Shown: piece after piece, positions 55,514 through 62,999 of the stretch
How positions within the stretch are numbered: the first letter of the stretch is position 1
How the letters are laid out: each line of letters opens with the position of its first letter
Assembly: GCF_000970045.1 (NCBI RefSeq)
Contig: NZ_CP009505.1
Span: forward strand, 3,434,808-3,498,807
DNA length: 64,000 nucleotides
Direction of reading: 5' to 3'
Source: Methanosarcina sp. MTP4
GTDB lineage: Archaea > Halobacteriota > Methanosarcinia > Methanosarcinales > Methanosarcinaceae
Notes under the pieces: generated by a model
What the model was told of the DNA's origin: nothing
Seen by the model: only the letters and a program-made list of their open reading frames with translations
The model's database searches: none
Made by a program: the position numbers and the translations under genes

Positions 55514-56986
55514 ATGAATCAGAAAGAGCTGTTGGATAAACTGGAAGAACTGGAGTGGGAAGACTTTGAGGTAAAGGAAGCAAGAACCTCCATTCCAAAA
55601 AGCAGCTTTGAGACGGTCAGCGCCTTTTCCAACACAAATGGCGGCTGGCTGGTTTTCGGGATAAAAGAATACAGAAGAGGGTATAATATTACTGGCGTAG
55701 AAGACGCCGAAAAAATCGAACAGGATTTTACAACTGCTCTAAGAGGAGAGAAATTCAACCAGAAAATAATAGCCACCTGTAAAAAATACCTGATAGAAGG
55801 AAAAAACGTGCTTGCCTTCTATATCCAGACTTCCGAAAAAAGACCTGTTTACTTCAACTCCAGGAAAAACACCTTCATAAGAACCGGAAGTGGGGACCAG
55901 CGAGCCACGGACGCGGAAATCGATGCAATGTACAGGGACTCCGCTTTTGGGACAAAAGACAAGGAACTTACGGACTTCACAATTGAAGATCTCAACCCGA
56001 AGACAATTGAAGATTACAAAATCTACCTCGGGAACGTAAATCCGGAACACAGGTACAACAAGCTTTCAGCTGAAGCTCTTCTTGAGAAACTGCAGGCCAT
56101 AGTTGACGGGAAAGTTACCATTGGAGGTCTCCTTGTTTTCGGCACCGAAGACAACATCAACCGCCTGCTTACCGATTTCAGGATCGACTACCTGGAAATC
56201 CCTGGCACCTCATATTCAGATGCCCCAACCCGCTACAGCTACCGACTCTCTGAAGAAGAAAACCTCTTCCGCTTCTATTTCAGCATATTCGAGCGCCTGA
56301 TAAAGAAAATAGACCTGCCCTTTACCCTCCGGGCAGATGGCTTTGCAACCGACAGACAGCCCCAGCTAACAGCAATCCGGGAAGCCCTGGTAAACCTCCT
56401 TATGCACTCCGACTACTTCAGCCCCATGAAACCCAGAATCCGGGTCTTCCTTGACCGGATCGAGTTCATGAACCCCGGCGCACTCCCAAAAGACCTGGAC
56501 TCAATCATGAAAGAAGACTTCACAATGCCCAGGAACCCGACAGTTGCGAGGATCTTCCGGGTAATCCGGCTCTCGGAAAATGCAGGTTCAGGATTCGATA
56601 AGATGTTCGGAGGATGGAAGTCCTATTATGAAGTGGAACCGAAAGTTTCAGGAGAACTTGATTACTACAAGATAGTTTTCCCGTTATCGAAAGAAGAAAC
56701 TGTAAAGGAAAGCACCCGAAAGGTTCAGGAAGAACTTAAAACCGGGGAGAAAATAATCCTCCTGATTAAAGAAGAACCTTCCATAACTACAAAAGAACTG
56801 GCAGGTGAACTGGGAGTTACAGTAAAAGGCATTGAATGGCAGCTTAAAAGCCTGAAAGAAAAAGACATCCTTAGAAGGGTAGGCCCCGATAAGGGCGGAC
56901 ATTGGGAAATAACTGAAAATTGGACAGGGGAGAAAACTAGGGAGAAAACTAGGGAGAAAACTAGGGAGAAAACTAGGGAGAACTAA
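55514..56986 (+). CDS. AlbA_2/Schlafen-like ATP-binding protein with C-terminal winged helix
   Basis: 490 aa. AlbA_2 domain at about residues 17-130 (FEVKEARTSIPKSSFETV, then SNTNGGWLVFGI), a long middle region related to RecG-like HTH proteins (NPEHRYNKLSAEALLEKL, AIREALVNLLMHSDY, FMNPGALPKDLDSI), and a C-terminal winged helix (about 415-465). The last 20 residues are a TREK repeat (four 12-bp copies of GGGAGAAAACTA), a likely variable tail. Such proteins act as regulators or in phage defence; here the role is unknown. No Shine-Dalgarno is visible before the ATG. It lies between repeat copies a and b, the first intact gene of the cassette-like row. Confidence 0.85.
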   Translation: MNQKELLDKLEELEWEDFEVKEARTSIPKSSFETVSAFSNTNGGWLVFGIKEYRRGYNITGVEDAEKIEQDFTTALRGEKFNQKIIATCKKYLIEGKNVLAFYIQTSEKRPVYFNSRKNTFIRTGSGDQRATDAEIDAMYRDSAFGTKDKELTDFTIEDLNPKTIEDYKIYLGNVNPEHRYNKLSAEALLEKLQAIVDGKVTIGGLLVFGTEDNINRLLTDFRIDYLEIPGTSYSDAPTRYSYRLSEEENLFRFYFSIFERLIKKIDLPFTLRADGFATDRQPQLTAIREALVNLLMHSDYFSPMKPRIRVFLDRIEFMNPGALPKDLDSIMKEDFTMPRNPTVARIFRVIRLSENAGSGFDKMFGGWKSYYEVEPKVSGELDYYKIVFPLSKEETVKESTRKVQEELKTGEKIILLIKEEPSITTKELAGELGVTVKGIEWQLKSLKEKDILRRVGPDKGGHWEITENWTGEKTREKTREKTREKTREN

Positions 56987-57091
56987 AAAATCACCGGAAA
57001 CCCGGATTATTTTTCAGTCTCAAACCTTCTCCACCCATCCCCTCAAATCCTCAGATTTCACCGCTGTTTTGAAGTTTATTTAGTTATCCAA

Positions 57092-57318
57092 AATAACTGT
57101 TTTATTATATTTTTCAGCCAGCCAACCACCCACCATCAAATCGGCAGGTCGAAAACTGGAACGCTAAAATCCCTATCAACCTTTCGGAAGCTTAACGCAG
57201 CAAAAATCCATTTTTCCGTAGAACAATTGAAGGCTGGAACTAATCCGAGCAACCGGAATAACTGTTTTATTATATTTTTCCGCCAGCCAACCACCCACCC
57301 ACAAATCAGCCAAATTCT
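57092..57318 (+). repeat. 165-bp structured repeat, copies b and c (dimer, c truncated)
   Basis: Copy b runs 57092-57256; c begins at 57257, exactly 165 bases later, and stops after CAAATCAGCC at about 57311. In b a long imperfect stem joins TCCATTTTTCCGT and (degenerate) its complement; the join CCGAGCAACCGGAATAACTG leads straight into c. Confidence 0.9.
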
Positions 57319-57415
57319 ATCAAAGCCGAATATCTCCCAACATTAAAATAAATTATATAAGGAGAAAGAAAGTTAAGGTAAGTAAGTACTCTGAAAAGAG
57401 AAGATATTATAGGGA

Positions 57416-57904
57416 GTGCATAGTACGTCAGAAGAACCAGGGCTGCTTGCAAAGATCGCATCTGTCACCATAGTTCCAATCATTATTTGTGCAATCTTTA
57501 TTGCTCTGGATAACGGGGAGTGCATTTTTGCAGAGTACATATCAAACGAATCGGAGTTTCAAGTAAATCTTAGTAAAAATACTAAATATGAACTCTGGGT
57601 TGTTGACCTGATAGGCCCCGAAAAAATCAACATATCAGTGAGAAAAGATTCCTACGTTGCATATGAAGACACGTTCATGCTAATGCATCCTGAAGGAGAT
57701 TATCTTCCCTATCATCCGGATTTCACAGTAAAAGAAAACGGAACTTACAAAGTACATATCAAACCACAGGACCCAGGTACTGTCAAGATAGGAATCCTGG
57801 AATATCCATCAAAAAACGGCGGAATCATAAAAGAGAAAAGTGAGCAAAAAAAAGAAGTAAAACTGCTGACACCCTCAAAACTTAAGGAAGAATTAGGGAT
57901 CTAA
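57416..57904 (+). CDS. Exported or membrane-anchored beta-domain protein, unknown
   Basis: 162 aa. One N-terminal membrane helix (about residues 12-32, ASVTIVPIIICAIFIAL), then a beta sandwich (about 45-130: EFQVNLSKNTKYELWVVDL, DFTVKENGTYKVHIKP), and a charged Lys/Glu tail. The domain resembles pre-peptidase C-terminal-like beta sandwiches, but I cannot assign a family. Start GTG at 57416 lies within AGGGAGTG, an awkward spot. It sits between repeat dimers b/c and d/e. Confidence 0.65.
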   Translation: MHSTSEEPGLLAKIASVTIVPIIICAIFIALDNGECIFAEYISNESEFQVNLSKNTKYELWVVDLIGPEKINISVRKDSYVAYEDTFMLMHPEGDYLPYHPDFTVKENGTYKVHIKPQDPGTVKIGILEYPSKNGGIIKEKSEQKKEVKLLTPSKLKEELGI

Positions 57905-57922
57905 TCTTATCCGAGCAACCGA

Positions 57923-58235
57923 AATAACTGTTTTATTATATTTTCCGCCAGCCAACCGCCCACCATCAAATCAGCACGTCGAGAAACGGGACGCTAAAAA
58001 TCCACTCAACCTTTCGAAAGGATGCAGCAGTTGACACCTATTTTCCATCAGAACAACGGAAGGACGGAACTTACCCGAACAACCGAAATAACTGTTTTAT
58101 TATATTTTTCCGCCAGCCAACCGCCCACCATCAAATCGGCAAGTCGAAAAACGGGACCTTAAAATCACCTTCAACCATTCGAAAGGATGCAGCAGTGGAC
58201 ATCCATTTTTCAGCAGAATAACGGAATGACGGATA
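57923..58235 (+). repeat. 165-bp structured repeat, copies d and e (dimer)
   Basis: AATAACTG starts at 57923 and 58087, 164 bases apart. Both copies include CCTTTCGAAAGG or a near form (palindrome) and GCAGCAGT. The hairpin region is TCCATTTTTCAGCAGAATAACGGAATGACGG in e (weaker) and carries AACAACGGAAGGACGGAAC in d. The dimer begins 18 bases after the upstream gene's stop codon. Confidence 0.9.
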
Positions 58236-58664
58236 GAATTAGAAAAATAGAGCCGGGTAAGAACAATTCCTCCATCAGCTATTCACTAAAACCTTTTTTC
58301 GATTTGCATTCCAGGTACCGGCGCTCTCACCGGTCGGCGAAGACGACCGGCTTTTCCAGAAAGTAAATTAAAATGAATAAAAATAATGAGTAAGTTCCCA
58401 AAAGTATGTTTATAATTAAAAAACAGAATATCGACATAAAATGAGTTGAATGAAAAGAAAAGCTAATAACAGAAGCTTATTTTTCAATACCTTTTTTCAG
58501 AAATTAAGGAAAAGGCCGTTTGCTCACGCAAACGGTGAGGGCCCTAGTTATCGAAATAAAGAAAGAAATTCCCAAAATTGGAATCAGTAGTAATCTCCGT
58601 AACAAAAACCAGGGCCATCTCAAGTAATATGCCAGGGGTTCTACATTTCCAGTTTTAATTGGAA
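58236..58664. other. Spacer with two hairpins inside the repeat region
   Basis: No gene seen between copies e and f. It holds a GC-rich element at about 58315-58360 (ACCGGCGCTCTCACCGGTCG, ending GACCGGCTTTTCCAGAAAG) and the hairpin CCGTTTGC-TCAC-GCAAACGG at 58516-58535. A gene may have been lost from this position. Confidence 0.5.
58516..58535. other. Perfect 8-bp hairpin with TCAC loop
   Basis: CCGTTTGCTCACGCAAACGG. Outer GGCC/GGGCC bases could extend the stem imperfectly. No T-run follows, so it is not an obvious terminator. Confidence 0.7.
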
Positions 58665-58920
58665 CAACGGAAAGCTGGAACTTAGCCGAGCAACCGAAAT
58701 AACTGTTTTATTATATTTTCCGCCAGCCAACCGCCCACCCTCAAATCAGCAGGTCGAAAAACGGGACGCTAAAAATCCATTTCAACCTTTCGAAAGAATG
58801 CAGCAGTGGGAATCCATTTTTCCGTAGAACAACGGAAGGATGGAACTTGCCCGAGCAATCGAAATAACTGTTTTATTATATTTTTCCGCCAGCCAACCGC
58901 CCACCCTCAAATCAGCAAAA
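58665..58920 (+). repeat. 165-bp structured repeat, partial tail plus copies f and g (dimer, g truncated)
   Basis: A repeat tail (AACAACGGAAAGCTGGAACT) leads into copy f at 58698; g starts at 58863, 165 bases later, and is cut after CAAATCAGCA, the same place as copy c. Copy f shows the best hairpin: TCCATTTTTCCGT pairs with ACGGAAGGATGGA around AGAACA. Confidence 0.92.
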
Positions 58921-59084
58921 AGTTATCAAAAAATTAATACCATTAAATAATCTTACTTCATCTTAGAAAAACTGAAAGTTGAAAAGAAAAACTCAATTTG
59001 ATAAAAATAGATAATTATTTAACCACCTTTTTAAAAATATGGTGAACTGGACGGTACTTAGAATATCAAGGAGAGAAACTGAAT

Positions 59085-59333
59085 ATGATTGGCTCTGCTT
59101 ATGAAATCGTAACAAATACCATAAAAAATGGCTTACAATCATCGAAAAATAAAGATGAGATAAGGGAATGTAAGGAGAAAATAGAACACTTAGAAAAGAG
59201 CCACACTATTGAAGAAATAAAAGACTGCAAAGAAAAAATAAGAAAACTAGAAATGGAAGTTGCTGGTTTGAACGCATTCCAAAGAATAGTAGAAGGCTCA
59301 CTGGAAATCAACATAAGAGGGGGAAACAAATAA
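59085..59333 (+). CDS. Small coiled-coil protein, first of an overlapping pair
   Basis: 82-aa, strongly charged helical protein. Two related segments, DEIRECKEKIEHLEKS and EEIKDCKEKIRKLEME, form a probable coiled-coil hairpin with a Cys in each. AAGGAG lies about 10 bases before the ATG. Its stop codon overlaps the next start by one base (TAATG), so the two are translated together. Family not recognised. Lies between repeat dimers f/g and h/i. Confidence 0.7.
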   Translation: MIGSAYEIVTNTIKNGLQSSKNKDEIRECKEKIEHLEKSHTIEEIKDCKEKIRKLEMEVAGLNAFQRIVEGSLEINIRGGNK

Positions 59334-59623
59334 TGGAGTTATCACCGGAAAAACGCAATGAGATATACAGACTCAGAGATAAAATTGCCAACAATCAAGC
59401 AACTAGCGCCGAAATGAAGAGGTACCTTAATTTAATTTTAGAATCCAGTGACTACAACCGAAACGTTGTGGAAAAATACGTTAGAGAAATTGGTTATGAC
59501 TCTATAGAGGATTACGAGGATCATTTGGACGAAAAGAACAGCGACGAATTTGTTGGTGGATTGTTACTAATTGGTGGAGCTGTTCTTGTTGGGTACCTTA
59601 TCAACAAATTATCAAATAAATGA
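59333..59623 (+). CDS. Small protein with C-terminal membrane helix, second of an overlapping pair
   Basis: 96 aa. The N-terminal 70 residues are helical and charged (MELSPEKRNEIYRLRDKIA, SAEMKRYLNLILESSDYN), and a Gly-rich membrane helix closes the protein (FVGGLLLIGGAVLVGYLI). One-base overlap with the coiled-coil gene implies a fixed stoichiometry. A small coiled-coil/membrane pair in a cassette resembles toxin-antitoxin or immunity modules in layout, but I see no sequence evidence for either. Confidence 0.7.
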   Translation: MELSPEKRNEIYRLRDKIANNQATSAEMKRYLNLILESSDYNRNVVEKYVREIGYDSIEDYEDHLDEKNSDEFVGGLLLIGGAVLVGYLINKLSNK

Positions 59624-59671
59624 AGTCCTGCTTTTTTGGCGAAGTGCCGGCTTAATGTCGATGTGATGAAA

Positions 59672-59970
59672 TATAACGGTTTTATTATATTTATCTGCTA
59701 GCCAACCGCCCACCATCAAATCAGCAAGTAGAAAAAGGGGACGCTAAAAATCCATTTAACCTTTCGAAAGCTCAATGCAGAAAAAGATCCATTTTTCCGT
59801 AGAACAACTGAAGGATGGAACTTAGCCGAGCAACCGAAATAACTGTTTTATTATATTTTTCCTCCAGCCAACCGCCCACCCTAAAATCGTCAGGTCGAGA
59901 ACTGGGACGCTAAAAATCCACTCAGCCTTTCGAAAGGATGCAGAAGTGGATACCCATTTTTCAGTAACTT
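59672..59970 (+). repeat. 165-bp structured repeat, copies h and i (dimer)
   Basis: Copy h starts (degenerate, TATAACGG) at 59672 and i at 59838, 166 bases apart. Copy h contains TCCATTTTTCCGTAGAAC and AGGATGGAAC; i contains CCTTTCGAAAGG and ends at CCCATTTTTCAGTAAC. The dimer begins about 50 bases after the small-pair stop codon. Confidence 0.9.
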
Positions 59971-60123
59971 TTGAGGGGCTGCTTATATGTTTTTCAAATC
60001 TACAAGAAATCTAGAAAATTGAGGGCTAAAATATGTTCCACCAAAAAAACAGGGGTATACTTGTCATCAATTTAATATTCGAGAAGTAAAAATTTTAAGT
60101 ATCTTTTAATCATATACGTAATC

Positions 60124-60915
60124 ATGGTCAGTAATGAACTTCAATTAATCATATGGCTTGAAGAATTACTACAAAACAATCAGAAATTTTTTTATTATCT
60201 ATCGATACTTTCACCATATGGTTTCATTTATTGGCTATACCCAGAAGAATTTTCGTTTTATAACTTTCTTTTCTCATTTGTGTTATTTACACTCCTAATC
60301 CATTTCATTTACGATAGGTATCTAGATGAAAAATTAAAGATTATAATAAAGATAAGGGATCGTATAGGATTAGAATTTGTAAAGGACAAAAGCACACTTT
60401 TAGAAATACAAAATGAGATGGAAATTTCACAAAAAAAGTATGAGCTAAAATCAAAGAATTTCAATGAAACAGATGTATTAAATCAAAAAGTGAAAAACCG
60501 AATTACCGTTTCATACAACAGAAAAAATGAAAGAATTGAAACTCTTATTAATGAGATGAAGAAACTTGAAGAAAAAATCATCAAACAAAAAGAAAATAAA
60601 AATCTACATGAATGTTTAAAAAATTATCAAGAACTTGATTTATTTATTATTTTTACTGCTTCATGTTTATTTATATTAATGTTTTTCCTCAAAAATGAGA
60701 TAGCTCAGTCTTACCTTAAGATAATCTTTTTCTTGTTTTTTATCATACTTTTATCAATAGATATAATTCACAGAAATGTTAAGTATATTAAACTGTGGTT
60801 TAAGTATTATATATTCAAAAAAATTTGTTTATTTGCAATAAAATTTATTAAATTCCAAAATGAAAGATATGAAAAACATGACACATATTCAAGCAACATT
60901 TTGCGAAAACAATAA
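60124..60915 (+). CDS. Four-helix membrane protein with central coiled coil, unknown
   Basis: 263 aa. Two membrane helices near the N-terminus (about residues 22-38 and 44-63), a cytoplasmic coiled coil (about 70-160, rich in Lys/Glu/Asn), two more helices (about 172-190 and 197-214) and a basic tail. Composition is much more AT-rich than the core genes, a sign of recent transfer. Shine-Dalgarno absent; AT-rich promoter-like sequence lies just upstream, so the mRNA may be leaderless. No family recognised. The topology resembles membrane effectors of some defence systems, but this is only an analogy. Confidence 0.7.
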   Translation: MVSNELQLIIWLEELLQNNQKFFYYLSILSPYGFIYWLYPEEFSFYNFLFSFVLFTLLIHFIYDRYLDEKLKIIIKIRDRIGLEFVKDKSTLLEIQNEMEISQKKYELKSKNFNETDVLNQKVKNRITVSYNRKNERIETLINEMKKLEEKIIKQKENKNLHECLKNYQELDLFIIFTASCLFILMFFLKNEIAQSYLKIIFFLFFIILLSIDIIHRNVKYIKLWFKYYIFKKICLFAIKFIKFQNERYEKHDTYSSNILRKQ

Positions 60916-61361
60916 AATATAAGAAACTATCTATAATTAATTACTGACCGAAATTATAGTCTTGAACGCAACTATTTACACTTCATTTCTCATAACGAAC
61001 TAAAAACACAATGTTTCGGACTAAAAAATGGGTCAGTCCAATCTCAAGTGTAATTCTTTGCGTAAATGACTATAGTCTAGTTTTTTGACATATTTTTCTT
61101 TTTCACCAGAACTTCTCCATTTTCACATACTGCCTCTCACCCTTCAGAATATCCCTTAAAAATACTTCTTCATCCACCATTACCTTTTAACCATCCTTGA
61201 TATCATTTCATATCCAACCTACTCGGTCTTTCAAACTCCGAAAAAAAGTACTGAATAATCAAGAAGTTTCCAGCAAAAAATGAGAGTATGGGGGTCCAGG
61301 AACTGATGAAAAGAAAGTTAAATAAGAAAATTTTAAATATGTGACAAGAAATCTTATCTGT
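60916..61361. other. Intergenic region containing a displaced helicase 3' end
   Basis: About 445 AT-rich bases. At 61103-61178 lies a diverged copy of the last 24 codons and stop of the helicase gene. Before the ATPase gene, TTTTAAATATG (about 61331-61341) is TATA-like. No complete gene seen. Confidence 0.7.
61103..61178. repeat. 76-bp direct repeat, left copy (possible attachment-site remnant)
   Basis: Aligns without gaps to 62924-62999 with about 10 mismatches. On the minus strand it still reads VDEEVFLRDILKGERQYVK and MEKFW-stop, matching the helicase C-terminus ([24 protein letters not shown]). Upstream of it the frame is broken. Confidence 0.85.
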
Positions 61362-62813
61362 ATGAAATTTAAAGATATTGAATTTGGGAGAATTGCCGCA
61401 GAGTATGAATTAACTTATTCTCCTAAACTCATTATCGACGGTTTTTTAGATGCATATGGATATATTGACTCCATAATCAATAGTGAAAAATTTTTAATTC
61501 TGGGTCCAAAGGGTTCTGGCAAATCAGCAATTGGATCCAAACTGGAAGTAATCGCACAGGAAGAAGGCGATATTTGTACCAAAAGTTATTATCTTGACAA
61601 CTTTCCATATAATCGATTTTCAGAAGTAATTCCGTGCAGAGAGGCACCTGAAACAAAATATCCAGACAATTGGGAATTCATTTTGATGGTTGCGTCTCTA
61701 AATTCTTTCATCGAAGATAAAGGATTTCGCTATCCAAACACAAAAAAAGCAAAAACTGTTTTAAAAGCACTTTTTGATCTCGGATTGTTATCGGTAAAAG
61801 AAGATCTATCCTTAGAGAACATTGTAAAAACTACTACAGACAAAAACTTTAAAATTGGACTGAGCAAAGTTGGATATGAATCATCAAAAAAACAAGAAAA
61901 AATTACCAATGTAAAAAAATTATATAGCGCACTACAAGAAATTTTCTACTTAGTGGAATTACAATCTAAACATTTCATCATTATAGATGGACTAGATGAC
62001 GTTTTGACCCAGAGGGAGAAACAGTATAAGTCCCTTTCTGCACTTGTTGCAACTGCAGATAAGATAAATAAAAAGTTTTATCAAAAAGGTATTAAGGCAA
62101 AAATAATCACAATGTGTAGAACAGACCTTTTCAACAAGTTATCAGAACCAAATAAAAACAAAATTAAACAAAACTCTGGAATAGTACTTGATTGGCACCA
62201 AGATAAAATAGATTTGAAATCCACAAACTTAAGCAAACTGGTAAATTTACGTGCTAAAATATCACTGGGTGAGGAAATAGATGTCTTTGAAATGTATTTA
62301 CCTCCAGATATTTATCACGGGAATCAAAACAAAGAAATTGAACAAGTTCTTTTTGACTACACAAGGCATTTACCCCGAGATATAATTCAGCTATTCAACG
62401 AAATCCAAAAACATTCAGGAAACAACGAAAAACCCTCAAAATCCAATGTTAAATATGCATTGACAACTTATTCAAAAGATTATTTCGTTGGAGAAATAAA
62501 AGACCACTTGTGTGGATTTTTAAAAGACGAAGATATAGAAAAGACGATTCAACTCCTAGTAAAAGTAAAGAAAAATAAATTTGACATATCCCAATTAGAA
62601 GAAATTATAGAATCCGATGATAAATTCAAATCACTTAATTTAAATGACATTTTGAACTTTCTGTTCGACTCCAATGCAATAGGTAACATTGACAAAGAAA
62701 CTAACTTTGTGACATTCAAATATCGAAATCAATATGCGGAATTCAATCCAAACCAAAATATATTGGTACATTATGGTCTCAGAAAAGGATTGAATTTGAG
62801 TAATGCAACTTAA
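61362..62813 (+). CDS. P-loop ATPase, Sll1717-like
   Basis: 483 aa. Walker A GPKGSGKSA (residues 48-56), Walker B FIIIDGLDDVL (about 205-215) and a following arginine in MCRTDLF; the remainder is helical. It resembles stand-alone P-loop ATPases of the Sll1717 type, often found in accessory or defence loci, but its partner is unknown. AT-rich and rich in Lys/Asn/Ile, unlike the core genes. Start: ATG at 61362, about 27 bases after a TATA-like box; a GTG at 61341 is also in frame. It is bracketed by the two 76-bp repeats. Confidence 0.8.
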   Translation: MKFKDIEFGRIAAEYELTYSPKLIIDGFLDAYGYIDSIINSEKFLILGPKGSGKSAIGSKLEVIAQEEGDICTKSYYLDNFPYNRFSEVIPCREAPETKYPDNWEFILMVASLNSFIEDKGFRYPNTKKAKTVLKALFDLGLLSVKEDLSLENIVKTTTDKNFKIGLSKVGYESSKKQEKITNVKKLYSALQEIFYLVELQSKHFIIIDGLDDVLTQREKQYKSLSALVATADKINKKFYQKGIKAKIITMCRTDLFNKLSEPNKNKIKQNSGIVLDWHQDKIDLKSTNLSKLVNLRAKISLGEEIDVFEMYLPPDIYHGNQNKEIEQVLFDYTRHLPRDIIQLFNEIQKHSGNNEKPSKSNVKYALTTYSKDYFVGEIKDHLCGFLKDEDIEKTIQLLVKVKKNKFDISQLEEIIESDDKFKSLNLNDILNFLFDSNAIGNIDKETNFVTFKYRNQYAEFNPNQNILVHYGLRKGLNLSNAT

Positions 62814-62923
62814 CAAAATTAAAAAATATATCAAAAACTTACTAAAATATAGAACATAAAATTTGTCAACGACAATTGTAAAAAACTTATATTAAGATCA
62901 TAAATGTGATTTATTTCCTCCCC

Positions 62924-62999
62924 TCACCAGAACTTCTTCGTCTTCACATACTGCCTCTCAGCCTTCAGGATATCCCTGTAAAACGCCTCTTCATCCACC
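62924..62999. repeat. 76-bp direct repeat, right copy (helicase 3' end)
   Basis: The last 24 codons and stop of the helicase gene. Together with 61103-61178 it brackets the P-loop ATPase gene (about 1.7 kb between copies). Confidence 0.85.

Noticed and set aside
55201-59970. CRISPR array
   Set aside because: The repeats are about 165 bp with conserved sequence throughout the unit; there are no short repeats with unique spacers and no cas genes.
55201-59970. Classical integron attC sites
   Set aside because: I could not find the paired RYYYAAC/GTTRRRY core sites at the unit ends, and no IntI-type integrase is in the window; only the general layout is integron-like.
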